Positions 12,538 to 23,227 of a stretch of 64,000 bases of DNA are shown here, piece by piece. How positions within the stretch are numbered: position 1 is the stretch's first letter; each line of letters opens with the position of its first letter. Made by a program: the position numbers and the translations under genes. The notes under the pieces are model-generated. The model was given only the letters and a program-made list of their open reading frames with translations. It made no database searches and was not told where the DNA came from. Source of the stretch: Suillus spraguei (lineage: Eukaryota > Basidiomycota > Agaricomycetes > Boletales > Suillaceae). The stretch covers positions 248,001 through 312,000 of the forward strand of contig JABCPU010000015.1 in the NCBI GenBank assembly GCA_016800925.1. The letters run 5' to 3'.

Positions 12538-13434
12538 CTGTAGAGATATGCACTTAGCTTCGACGTTATCTGGGTGTGACCAACTGAACCTTAGCTTCGA
12601 AGATTTGAAGACTCCTGTGACCTGTGACACCTCAGAAATAGAAATAGCACCTGGATAGCCCAATTGGGAAGCCTTACTAGGCTTAGCAATAGCGTGCCTC
12701 GTGAACTTTATTTAGGCTCGAAACTCGAAATATTCCAACACCAGCGTTAAATAACGCCCTAAATATTCTATTAACTTTGTACTGTAGCCTATAGCTAGGC
12801 TGGCACGTATCCCGCCTTATCCCGCCCTACGCCTGATACCGGCACTTTCCGCAAATCGCCCAACTTAGTCATAGAGGTTCATCTGGCGGGTTTCTCACGC
12901 CTCTGTACTCCTACCCCCTACACTGCTGCACACTGCACGCTGCCGCCGCTGCTTCTACAGCCCAGCAGCCATCACCCAGGCTAACACTACGCTCTACAAC
13001 ATCCGCCCATCTTCCCCACCCAAAACCCCAGCGCCTCAGTGGTCTGTGCGCCCCCAGCTTGCAGCGCTGCAAGCATCCTGTAGGCTGCCTCTCACCTCGA
13101 TCTACAACGCTTGTGCCCAGCACCAAGTCGTCTCTGTGTCCCAAGAACGCTTCCTGCACCAACCTGCTTCCCACCTCATCATCCTTGCCCACCACTGCCC
13201 TCTACAACACCTGCCCAAGTGGTCCGTGCGCCCACTGTCAAACCTAGTCTTAGCTAACCGCCTACGCCTACAGAATCTTGCCTTGCGGATCGCACCATTC
13301 AGATCCACCAACGCCTGGTGTCATCTACTCACCTACGCCTACAGACTCGACACTCGGGGATCGCACCATTCAACCGTTTGTCGACCTGGTCCGTGCGCCC
13401 ACTATCACCCCGTCTCAGCTAATCGCCTACGCCT
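12538..13434 (+). repeat. Left terminal inverted repeat of the KDZ element
   Basis: The outer ~25 bp are shared with the right end. A linker of about 85 bp differs. From 12,648 to about 13,434 the sequence is the reverse complement of 21,799-21,013 without indels (paired positions always sum to 34,447), with only a handful of mismatches seen in about 787 bp. Pro/Thr-rich open frames in it are by-products of composition. Confidence 0.85.
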
Positions 13435-13605
13435 ATAGGATCTTGACTTGCGGATCGCACCATTCAGATCCACCAATGCCTGGTGTCGTCTACTCGCCTA
13501 CGCCTACAGACTCGACACTCGGGGATCGCACCATTCAACCGTTTGTCGACCTGGTCCGTGCGCCCACTATCACCCGGTCTCAGCTAATCGCCTTGCGGAT
13601 CGCAC
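13270..13605 (+). repeat. 165-bp tandem duplication at the inner edge of the left arm
   Basis: The word gcggatcgcaccattcagat recurs at 13,285, 13,450 and about 13,591. Two full copies of a 165-bp unit are present on the left, but only one on the right arm, so the arms differ here. Confidence 0.75.
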
Positions 13606-13964
13606 CATTCAGATGTCAACTTTCAGGCCACCTGGACTGTGCGTCCCCCTTGCCTCTCACTTCATCAAGCTTGCAGTTCCCACTGACGCCTCATTTGAAA
13701 TATAATATTTTAAGACACCACTGCTGCCACCATTGCCATCCCGTCAGTTTGAAGACACCACTGCTATCGCCCTTGCCATCCTGTCAGTCCGGCACTTTCT
13801 CAAGTGTGCAGACTATCAACAATGCTTAGAGGGACCGAGGCTTCGAGCTAGAGGGCCGCACAATCACATTATTGGTAGTACTTGACAACTGTACGCAACA
13901 ATATATTTTTTTTTGCAATACACAACCTCCATTCTGATATTAATGAGTGATGCCATACACAAAA
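13606..13964. other. Inner left margin of the KDZ element, no gene
   Basis: Contains a second short direct repeat (about 50 bp, around 13,710-13,790, caccactgct...ccgtcagttt-like) and a T-run near 13,905. No supportable coding frame. Confidence 0.5.
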
Positions 13965-14080
13965 GCTATGACTCGACACTAGGTAAGTATAAGTGAACCT
14001 CCCTCACTACAACATTGGCGCGAGCTATGACTCGACACTAAGTATAAGTGAACCTCCCTCACTCCAACATTGGCACGGGG
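13965..14080. repeat. Two copies of a 59-bp unit at the 3' end of the first companion gene
   Basis: gctatgactcgacacta followed by tataagtgaacctccctcac occurs at 13,965 and 14,024. The second copy overlaps the stop codon of the gene ending at 14,059, so the end of that gene lies in the duplicated unit. Confidence 0.7.
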
Positions 14081-15588
14081 CCAAACATTCGATCTAAGTC
14101 AGCCAACACTCTATCACAGTCAAAGGGAAAGAAGTCATCACCAGGAACAGGTGGCTCTGTATCACGAGCAGCTGGATCAGGTAACTCTTCATCACCAGCC
14201 TCGCTGTCCTCAATAGTCTCAGCACTCTTGTACTGTTTGCGACGAGTTGTTGCAGGTATTGCTGCACTGCGGCGCTTCGTCCCTTTGTCAGATCGAGTGC
14301 GGCGGCGGCGATCAATTATTGCGCCACTCTTGAGCTTCTCTTCATGCTCCAGACGGAGTTTCTCGAATTCTTCGTCGCTCAAGGACTTCCAGTAAGTCGT
14401 ACCATCATCCCACCTATTGCAAAGCATCTGGAGGTCCGGAAGCGCACTCGATACTTGACTAAGATTTGTAAACGGAATTTGATCTGGCCATCCTTCCACA
14501 ACAACCTGGTACCGCTGTACAACGTTGCGGAAGTAATGCGCCCATTGCATTTTTGCGCCAGTGTCACCGGTACACTCCTCTATTAATGAAATAAGTAAAT
14601 TAATGTTGTAAATGCCAAAAAAAAAAAAAACTTACGAAGCTTTCGGTTGATGATGTCACGGATTTCTGCGCGTTTATCGGAGACGCGCTTCTGGTGGTTT
14701 TTCGCAGAACCTGAATACAATTAGAACGATGTAGCAATAAGAACAAAGACACTAACCTTTCATCCCCTGGACGGCGAAGCCTTCCATTTTGCTGACTAAA
14801 TCTTGATTATCGATACCCATCACAGTGTCCATGAAAATGTCAACACCTTGAGTAGCAAACGCGACACCTCGGAGGGGAACATCCGTAGAACCACGTGTAG
14901 TGTATAGAATAGATTCCGCGCCTGTACGACAATGGAGGCTCTTGAGCTAGAAGATGTGAGGAAATGTCAGAGACAAATTCAAAAAAGAACTACCTCGTTT
15001 TCCACTGCCTTCAAGGTTTGCGTGATATCGTTGATTTTCGACTTGGCCGTAACACGAACACCTGTCTTCTTCGTCTCTTTCCATTCAGTGAACTCGGCGA
15101 GAAGTTCAACTTGTTCTTCATTTGAGAGTGCGAGGTATTCGGACTTGTGTTCTCGGACAAGTGTTTGGAGCACCGCTTTACCATGGCTATCTAAAAAAAA
15201 AAACACTTGAGCACAACAGAACACGATGACACAATTATAATAAAAACTTACTGTTCTCTTTATCTTTGTTTTTCTTCCAGCAGAACGCGTTCCATAAATT
15301 AGCCTTAGAGCGCTTTGAACGGAGAAGGCCACGACCTATGTATAAATCGTTCTGAACTTGGCGGATACTTTTGTGGTGTGAAGACGCAATCAATTTGGTA
15401 GCATCATCGAGCTGCTTCCATGTGTCATCTAAGGCGTCCTTGAACCGAAGAGATTTGGTGCGTCGCTCGAGCCTGAGAGCCGCACGGGCTTCTTTACTGA
15501 GCACAACGTTCGAACGTCGACGGGCAGGTGGCTGGATGAGTCTAGCGTTTGAACTGCGCTTGTTGGCGAAGAATGACTGGGCAACCAT
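14059..15588 (-). CDS. KDZ-associated companion protein, 439 residues
   Basis: Five exons: 15588-15252, 15190-14994, 14946-14757, 14710-14636 and 14579-14059, together 1,320 bp in frame with standard GT-AG introns. The N-terminus is basic (KRSSNARLIQPPARRRS). The middle holds a conserved block with RGSTDVPLRGVAFATQGVD, then FMDTVMGIDNQDLV and KMEGFAVQGMKG, followed by MQWAHYFRNVVQRY. The C-terminus has a basic RRRRTRSDKGTKRR stretch that could be a nuclear signal, then an acidic tail. I recognise the block from uncharacterised agaricomycete proteins found beside KDZ transposases; no biochemical role is known to me. Same strand as the transposase, within the inverted repeats, so plausibly part of the mobilisation machinery. 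The start is the first Met before the basic segment. Confidence 0.8.
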
Positions 15589-15742
15589 TAGCTACAAGGA
15601 AGCAGCGGAGACAAGTCAACAACCTGCAATCATTCATCCAGCTATTTAACGCACCGAGAAGGAAATTTTCACTCCGTCAACATTGTGGTTAGGCTCAAAT
15701 ATCACATCATTCTGTACTAAACAAGGCAGAAACATCTGAGAT

Positions 15743-17161
15743 CTACAGTAATAGTAAACCGAAAAGGTAAAGCGCACATGAAAAAACTAAAATGCCAAGG
15801 ATCTTGAGGATGGTGGTAAGCACAGATGACCGATTCTATGAATTGAAATTAATATAAAAATGCGAAGAACGGAGAATGACTAACCTTCCATTTGGCGGCC
15901 TCAGGGTTGATGTCCCTTATACCTACCTGTAGGTCCATGAGGAGGGCATTAGACAAGATGGAAGCTTGTTCGTAAGTCAAGTCCCATGTCGGGGACCTAA
16001 ACACTGCCTCCCACCGGCTGCTGCGAACTGCTGCTACTAATGTTCGGAGCTTCGGCAGATTCTCGTCACCCAACTTCAAACGATCGAGTGCAGCATCTGT
16101 ATACGGCCCAATACTAATAAGCGGCGACCCAACCATTGACAGATTGCAAGCGAATTGTCCCTGAGATGGCGCCGCAACGATCGGGACAGCCTTCGTGAAT
16201 GCATCAGCCGGTCGGCGTTGACGCATCTCCGAGCGTGGCGTCAATGTTCGGTTTGCAGATCCGGCAGCCAATTCCACACCACAACGAATAGCAGCAGAGT
16301 CCGAATGAAGGAGAGGGGACTGTAGATTGGTGGAAAAGGTGTCTGGGGCTTGCGCAGAGCATTGGATTCGAGCTCCTGTGGCAACCATAGGTGGAGGGAT
16401 GTAGCGTGGTCCGGTAGTGCTGATATGAGTTGCAGGGACTTCACCTTGTGTTAGCAATGCGAAGGATACAATAAAAATTAATTTACTTACAGCGCCTGCT
16501 GGGTTTCACCTTTTCAATGGCACAGCGGGTAGCAAAACGTTGCAAATGAGGTACTGCAAACTCTTGTGCGAAAGCCTGTACTAACACAGCGAGATCTCCA
16601 CCGATTCGCTGCTGCGTTTCCTGCAACTCGCGCGGGGTGATATAGACATCGATAGGAATTTGTTCGGGGGAGAGATTCGGCGGAGGTTCACTGCCAGCGC
16701 ATCGAATGAGCAGAGATATCCCACCGTCAAGACGGTCTTGCGTAGTGAGCTGAAAAATGTTGTGAGCTTCAAGAAAAAGAATCAAGGAAATGACTGACAG
16801 CGTCAAATACATCCTGGGTGGCTGCATCGAGTAGCTCGTTATGTGTGAGGGACCGCTCTTTTGCCTCGTTCACATTGTTTGACCGATTGAAGCTGATGTA
16901 TGATGGGTGAAGCCCCCCCACTGTCCTAGTCTGATAATGGGAGCCGTCGATATGAGCGTCATGCCTCAGTAGAGCCCATGCGGCTGCTTGACGCTCATTG
17001 TTGCTGAAGCCTGGCGCAAAGGTAGAATTATGATACAGCACAGCGAGACCTGTCATGTTGAATTGGTCGAACCGTTTGCTATCTGGACATGGTGAAGATG
17101 CCATGGAGTGCAATGGCGAAGATTGCAATGACTTCAAGGGTGGTCTTGATGGTGGATGCAC
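15743..17161 (-). CDS. Second KDZ-associated companion protein, about 424 residues
   Basis: Exons 17161-16799, 16749-16491 and 16444-15885 join in frame (394 codons). The frame then either reads 12 codons to a stop or splices through a 49-bp intron to 15835-15743, adding a hydrophobic tail of about 30 residues (VLTTILKILGILVFSCALYL). Visible blocks are FDQFNMTGLAVLYHNSTFA, NERQAAAWALLRHD and IDVYITPREL. The N-terminal block matches uncharacterised proteins I associate with KDZ elements. The last third is Ala/Ser-rich without a known domain. It lies between the other companion and the transposase, and its upstream region holds four 49-bp repeats. Function unknown. Confidence 0.7.
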
Positions 17162-17292
17162 ACTAGGTGCAGTGGAGTCGTGTTTGCGAGTTTAACAAGT
17201 GTGTGGTAAGTAGTAATGATGGGCACGCTATATTATGTACACATAGATTACTGTACTCAGATTCTCAAATACAATCATGCCCAGCGCTCTAT

Positions 17293-17488
17293 GCCTGTAT
17301 GCTACATTATGGCGCCGTAGTCTACATAGATAATCCACACTGCCTGTATGCTACATTATGGCGCTGTAGTCTACATAAATTATCTACACTGCCTGTATGT
17401 TACATTATGGCGCCATAGTCTACATAGATTATCTACACTGCCTGTATGTTACATTATGGCGCCGTGATCTACATCTCAGTCCTATATA
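17293..17488. repeat. Four tandem 49-bp units upstream of the second companion gene
   Basis: gcctgtatgctacattatgg repeats at 17,293, 17,342, 17,391 and 17,440, each followed by cgccgtagtctacat. The array fills the 455-bp gap between the transposase stop (17,616) and the companion start (17,161), where that gene's promoter should be. Confidence 0.85.
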
Positions 17489-17615
17489 GATTCTCTACCA
17501 AGTATCCACTAAATATCTTCAGTATCACACATCTGTTGCGATCTTTGGTGGCAAAGTTTTTCATTATGAAGCGATAACTAAAGGTACAAGTTGCGGTATG
17601 TATGTGGTGCCCAAG

Positions 17616-20600
17616 TTAATCAATGATTGACTGAAGAAAATCAGCCATGTCCTCCGTCAACGTGTCAATTTCTTCGCGATCAATGGCTTCTATGTCAGTA
17701 TCCTCAGTATCAATGGTTTGCGAGATATCTGCAAGATCAATTGGTTGACCTGTGAAAACATTAGCATAACATCCAAGTTTGCTATTCGAACATACCATGG
17801 ACAGCAGCGCGGTCAGCGCGGACACCAACACCCCTGACTCCAGAAAAGCCTGTGAGACTCTCGATGCGATTCAAGCGGTAGCAATGCATTGCATTGATAG
17901 CCGCACGTGAACGATGTTGGCGTTGCAGCTCGCAGCCTAGGTGCGGATCCGAAACCTGAAGTTTCTGTATGACGGTAAGCATATGACGTTCTTCGTCGTG
18001 AATGGCGGTGCGCAAGCGGCGGACTTCGACATTGAGTCTAGTGATTTCTTCGCGTGCTCGACAAAGTTTGAAAAATTTGGTGGTTGCTTCTCGATGTCCT
18101 GGCTTTGACCAAGCACTGCTTCGAATATCGTTGCGAGAATATCGCAGAAGATCGAACTCGGCTACAAAACCATAATCAGCGATGTCTTTCCAAGAGATCT
18201 TGGAACGGGGTGGATTGAGGGCTGCGGCCTGTGTGTTGTAGCGATTAATAGCATTACGGATGGCGTCCGAACGGCGTTGTAGAGCCTTGCCTAGCTGCTG
18301 GCGTAGCTTGTACCCTAGAAAAAAACAGTCGTTAGTGTTGGTATTTCGGCATAAACAAACTTACCTGTGCCCGATAGTGAGAGTTTGGAGAGTTCAAATA
18401 ACCTCATCACCACGAGACGCTCGAGCTCATCTAGGGCAGTGCGGTACTTACCCAGGGACGCCTCCTCCTTAAAACGTCGGTACTCTGGCCCACCAATCTC
18501 CCACCGCTGGTCCACAGCCAGTTGTGTCTCGATATGCGCGACAAGCCCCTCAGCATGCTGTAACTTCGCATAGGAAGAGTCAACGCGGATCCGGGCTTGG
18601 GCGAGAGCATTGTTGATCTCCTCTAAACTACCGGTGGGAATGCTAGTCAGGGCGTTATTGCCGACTTCCCGAGCCACGTCCCAATCGGCACTAAATTATT
18701 TAAACATCAGGTCCATAATAACGGCATGCAAACTTTGCTTACCGTCGTTGAGTGAGCTCGTCGAGAACTTCAACATAGCGTATGCACAGTTGGTCTCGGA
18801 CAGGTGGTAGCTTCAATCCGTCAAGATAATCACGCTCGTCTTTGAGAAATTGAACAAGATCGTCATCAGTAAGACTCAGCTCGGCTTTGATGACAGCTAG
18901 TTCAGCAGTAAGCGTCTGAATAGAGTTTAGCGCCTCGCGGTAGTGATTCCAAATGAAATTGCCTGACAGAATCAGTGACAAAGTAATAAGACTTAATTAA
19001 TAATATTCACTCACTGAGGGTCGCGTACTTGTCAGTGTCCCAGAATGAGAAATGTTCTTCGATAGTCTGACGCCGGTGGAATGGACTTGCGTGTCTCGTA
19101 CTACGAGCAAGCTCGTTTGATGATGAGAAGATATGTTCGCACCCTTCGCCCTCGGTGTGTCCGGTTCCAGGGATGTACATGGGATGCCAGTCTAGCTGGC
19201 ACTTACGGTTATGGGCGTGTCCGTGGAACGCGCCCACCATGAGACGAAAGTCTAACTCGCCCGCTCGCATACCCAAAGAACTGTTGGTCAGTGTCTTTGA
19301 GAACGCGCATCCAATATCGTAAGCGCAGCCGCCGTTTTTCCCGTATACGGCGAGGAGCTTGTCAATTATGGCTAGCGGGTATTTCGCTCTGTTGTAAATC
19401 AGCGTTAGTCAAGATGAGCTAAAGAAAGAACTTAACAATTCTCCGCTCTGTATCATGTCGCAAGCTAGAACGACAAATCTATGACGGCACGCTGCGATAA
19501 ATATCCCGGATTCGTCAAACACTGAAAACATTTTTTTTCGGGTCTCTGGACCAGCATTACGCCATCGGTTGACGCAACTGAATGCTGGGGTAGTGCCTTC
19601 GGCTGCGATTGTTTCGTCCTCCCAGTTATCGTCATTTGTGTCCCTCTACATCATGTAGTCAGTCTATTGTTGCATGAAGAGAGGCTCGTCTTACCTCGCG
19701 TGTTTTGACTTCATCCTTGAACCTGTCTACGTCGCAAGTATCAATCCAATAATCAGAGCGTGCCTTGCGAGAGTCAATGCGTGGTTTTGAGCCATAAATC
19801 GTGGAGTTCCAGCGCTTCAAACTATTGTTGCCATCGATCGATACAAGCCAATCAAATTCAAGCGCTGGCTCGTCCTCTAATTTATAGAAGCAAGCTGGGC
19901 ATGAATTGAGCATGCGCCAATTCAGTGTGTCCTGATCGAGTGCTGCGCGATGACGCTGTTTCACGCGGTGAAGGATTTCTAAATAGACGTCATAAGCGGC
20001 TGAAAATTGTGCGTTAAGGTACGGTCGATACGGTGTCTGTGCGGCATTTTTAGATCAGTCAAATGATGTAATATACACGTACATCATGCAGGAAACAAAG
20101 ACTTTTCACTTGGGCTTGAATGCTGAATCGGGGGCATGACCGATGGATTTGACGGTATGCAGCAAGAGTGCGCAACGATATGGCAGCTGTGGGATAAAGC
20201 GGTGCGCACCCGATGTACCCATGGTAGATTAATGTCTCGTTAGGATATCTGTGGGAGGGCTGCGATCGCAGTGAAGAGTGGCTTCGCTCTAGAAATGAAT
20301 TAGCACACAAAGAATTGGAACTTTCATTAAACATACTGAAAAGGTCAATTAGTTCTATGTTAGTTAGTGAAACACTAGAAGAATCATCTAGAAGTGGCTC
20401 CGCAGACATGTCGTCAAATGTTGGTAAGCCGTCACCAGAATCACGAAAACGATAGTCCAAGTAAGCGTCCACCAGCAGGTCTATTTGAAGCTGCCAGTGA
20501 TTCGTTCGGCTTTCTGTGCGGTCCTCCCGAGTGCGGTGATCGATATAGCGACTGTGAATGATATAAGTAACAATCGAGACAGACGAGAAAAAACACACAC

Positions 20601-20988
20601 TAGCCACCAAGGTCCGCTATTTGACCAGCGAGTCCCTCAAATGCCTCGTACTCCCCACCGGCATGACTCAGTTCCATCCCCTCCTCTCCTGGAGGCACGG
20701 TGTATGGTATTGATTCAACGTCCATTCCGTAGTCGCTCATCATGTTGTCCACCAACTGACGGTCCTCGCTCGACATCTCTGAGAGATCGCATTAGTTATA
20801 TGTAAACAATAAGAATGTGAAGATATACCTTGGACTTGAGCCTGACGGCCTGCATCTGCTGCCTCCTTGCGTTGAAGCTGACGGCTAGCTTGAAGGATAT
20901 GAGTCTGGCGATGTCGCCCTCGAAAGTTGTGCGAGATGATAGACTTTGAGAGGCCCTTAAGCTTAGAATGACCCCCTGCACGAGACAT
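17616..20988 (-). CDS. KDZ transposase, 976 residues, 10 exons
   Basis: Exons: 20988-20829, 20778-20601, 20551-20083, 20036-19695, 19645-19437, 19388-19015, 18962-18743, 18690-18365, 18314-17796 and 17749-17616. They total 2,931 bp in frame, all introns about 45-65 bp with GT-AG ends. Key blocks: RYIDHRTREDR (about residue 115), a CPAC pair (315-318), SIDGNNSLKR with the first catalytic Asp near 337, YDIGC with Asp near 477, GAFHGHAHNR near 506-515, and GEGCEHIFSSSN with the catalytic Glu near 534. This is the complete order of the KDZ DDE domain. The C-terminal 400 residues are helical and charged, as usual for the family. Nothing essential looks missing, so it may be active. It cuts and pastes the surrounding element by acting on the inverted ends. 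Confidence 0.92.
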
Positions 20989-21012
20989 AAGGAGCCGGTG
21001 TGAAGATTCTGT

Positions 21013-21852
21013 AGGCGTAGGCGATTAGCTGAGACAGGGTGATAGTGGGCGCACGGACCAGGTCGACAAACGGTTGAATGGTGCGATCCCCGAGTGTCGA
21101 GTCTGTAGGCGTAGGTGAGTAGATGACACCAGGCGTTGGTGGATCTGAATGGTGCGATCCGCAAGGCAAGATTCTGTAGGCGTAGGCGGTTAGCTAAGAC
21201 TAGGTTTGACAGTGGGCGCACGGACCACTTGGGCAGGTGTTGTAGAGGGCAGTGGTGGGCAAGGATGATGAGGTGGGAAGCAGGTTGGTGCAGGAAGTGT
21301 TCTTGGGACACAGAGACGACTTGGTGCTGGGCACAAGCGTTGTAGATCGAGGTGAGAGGCAGCCTACAGGATGCTTGCAGCGCTGCAAGCTGGGGGCGCA
21401 CAGACCACTGAGGCGCTGGGGTTTTGGGTGGGGAAGATGGGCGGATGTTGTAGAGCGTAGTGTTGGCCTGGGTGATGGCTGCTGGGCTGTAGAAGCAGCG
21501 GCGGCAGCGTGCAGTGTGCAGCAGTGTAGGGGGTAGGAGTACAGAGGCGTGAGAAACCCGCCAGATGAACCTCTATGACTAAGTTGGGCGATTTGCGGAA
21601 AGTGCCGGTATCAGGCGTAGGGCGGGATAAGGCGGGATACGTGCCAGCCTAGCTATAGGCTACAGTACAAAGTTAATAGAATATTTAGGGCGTTATTTAA
21701 CGCTGGTGTTGGAATATTTCGAGTTTCGAGCCTAAATAAAGTTCACGAGGCACGCTATTGCTAAGCCTAGTAAGGCTTCCCAATTGGGCTATCCAGGTGT
21801 TGATTCGTCGGACGTGTGATGCTGTGATGAAGCTAAGTGCGTATCTCTACAG
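21013..21852 (-). repeat. Right terminal inverted repeat of the KDZ element
   Basis: Mirror of the left arm from 21,799 inward to 21,013. The outer word ends at 21,852, with a shorter, unrelated linker between (about 21,800-21,827). The transposase start (20,988) lies just 25 bp inside the arm, so its promoter must be in the repeat. Confidence 0.85.
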
Positions 21853-21860
21853 TACTAACA
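21853..21860 (+). other. Right target-site duplication of the KDZ element
   Basis: tactaaca; matches the TACTAAC branch-point consensus and pairs with ttctaata at 12,530-12,537. Confidence 0.65.
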
Positions 21861-21880
21861 ATATTATATATCATATTCAG

Positions 21881-22320
21881 CAAGTCGCGTCGCACAAGTT
21901 CAACTTGTTTTTCAGCCGAATCTTCCACGTGCTTCTAACCTGGTCTTGCCATCATATCTATCCTGTCCGCTCCTCTACATTCAGTATTACCACTTCATTG
22001 CCAGTCCTAACAACCACCCTGAACTTGCGATGTGGACAGTCAAGCGTTCATATGTGGAAGACCAACATGGTAAACACAGATGTGGTGGCATGGTCCCATT
22101 GACAAGTGTAATGCATGCTGTTGAGTTAATCCCAGAATATGGTGAAAAGGTAGATGAAAATATTTCTTCGGCCATTTGTTTGGAGAGCTATGACCGTTTT
22201 TTTTTGAACAATTTCGCAGATACATCAGCAAAACACCTTTTTTCCCACCACCAGAAAATGGCTGGTCACAGCTTGGTCCCTTCTGTACAGAACTGTACAG
22301 ATCCCACAGAGGCAAAGTGA
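21881..22320 (+). pseudogene. Plavaka-type transposase, C-terminal end
   Basis: After the acceptor ttcag at 21,880 the frame continues in the phase left by the donor at 12,507 and reads SRVAQVQLVFQP, then CPLLYIQYYHF, ELAMWTVKRSY, GGMVPLTSVMHAVELIP and YDRFFLNNFAD, the usual end of the Plavaka protein. This shows that the genes on both sides of the KDZ element are one. The reading becomes unclear after about 22,260. Confidence 0.8.
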
Positions 22321-23227
22321 TTTGGTGATGTAAGGAGAGTTATCACACGTTGAGTACAGAGTTCGCATAGTATCGGTAGCTCACAATAGCAACATAGTTT
22401 TGAATCCATGTATTACTAATCGCTGTCTAGATTTCACTACTACTAATGAGTGGCCCTAGCCTAGAATTTGGGAATGCATATCTTAAACTAATGGTTTGAT
22501 TTCGAGATACTCATTGTAAGTACAGAAAAATCTGTTCCACCAATCGCGTTGCTCCGATCACCAGGCCGTAAGCTCATCGTAAGCATCAAACTTCTTTTCA
22601 ACAAGCGAAATTTACAGGTCGTTTGCTGATGTACAACAATACCAATGTTTTCAGTGCATAATGCGATGTCGAGGACGAGTGTAGACGTGGTACAAACCTA
22701 CCTTGATCCGGATGACCCTCGACGCCACTATTCCCATGGATGAGCTATGTACGGTAAGTAAATTAACCGTTCCGCTGATAGCACTAGTACTTAAACGTCT
22801 TAGCTAGGGCAACCTCACCATGAAGCTACTAGGCTAATTCCATTGCGTTCATTGAGGCAGTGTTCGACATCGCGCGCTGGCAGTGCGTAACATTACTTTA
22901 TGTGACTTATCTCTTGATCCTGTGTCAGATGCTAGGGGTGGGTAATACCGCTCGCGCTCCCATTTTCACATACTATCACTGCAGGATGGACATATCTTGT
23001 TGCTGTATAGTGATAGCCCTGATCTGAACTTGTGCGTTCGGCGAGTCAAGGCCGGGGGATGTTAGCCTCATTATGTCATATAGCTTCACTAGCTGAAACA
23101 ATGAATAATACCGCAACCGACTTGGCAACGAACATCTTACTGATGTCTGTAGACGCGTCAGGCAAGAGTCGTTTGCATTAAAAAGGACGTGGAATGCTGT
23201 CGTAGGGCAAATTGAACACCCTTCAAG
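22321..23227. other. Intergenic, no gene seen
   Basis: Only short frames without family character. It must contain the 5' region of the methyltransferase gene at its right end. Confidence 0.6.

Larger units (their letters stand above)
12538..21852 (-). mobile_element. KDZ transposon, 9,315 bp, apparently complete
   Basis: Bounded by an inverted terminal word (CTGTAGAGATAYGCACTTAG on the left; its complement on the right, ending at 21,852) and by an imperfect 8-bp duplication. Inside are long inverted repeats, a full KDZ (Kyakuja-Dileera-Zisupton) transposase and two companion genes, all on the minus strand. Every exon joins in frame by canonical splice sites, which is unusual beside the decayed neighbours and suggests recent activity or recent arrival. 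It sits in the last-but-one intron of the Plavaka gene, so its arrival postdates that gene. Confidence 0.85.

Noticed and set aside
11744..12553. Minus-strand frames of 110 and 148 codons that look like one gene with an in-frame stop
   Set aside because: The plus strand of the same bases encodes recognisable Plavaka C-terminal sequence, and the left part is the LTR-like tract; the minus frames are shadows.
13046..13829. Long Pro/Thr/His-rich frames in the inverted arms and their mirror at 20,796-21,401
   Set aside because: They arise from the repeated composition of the terminal repeats, differ between the arms after the 165-bp unit, and have no family character.
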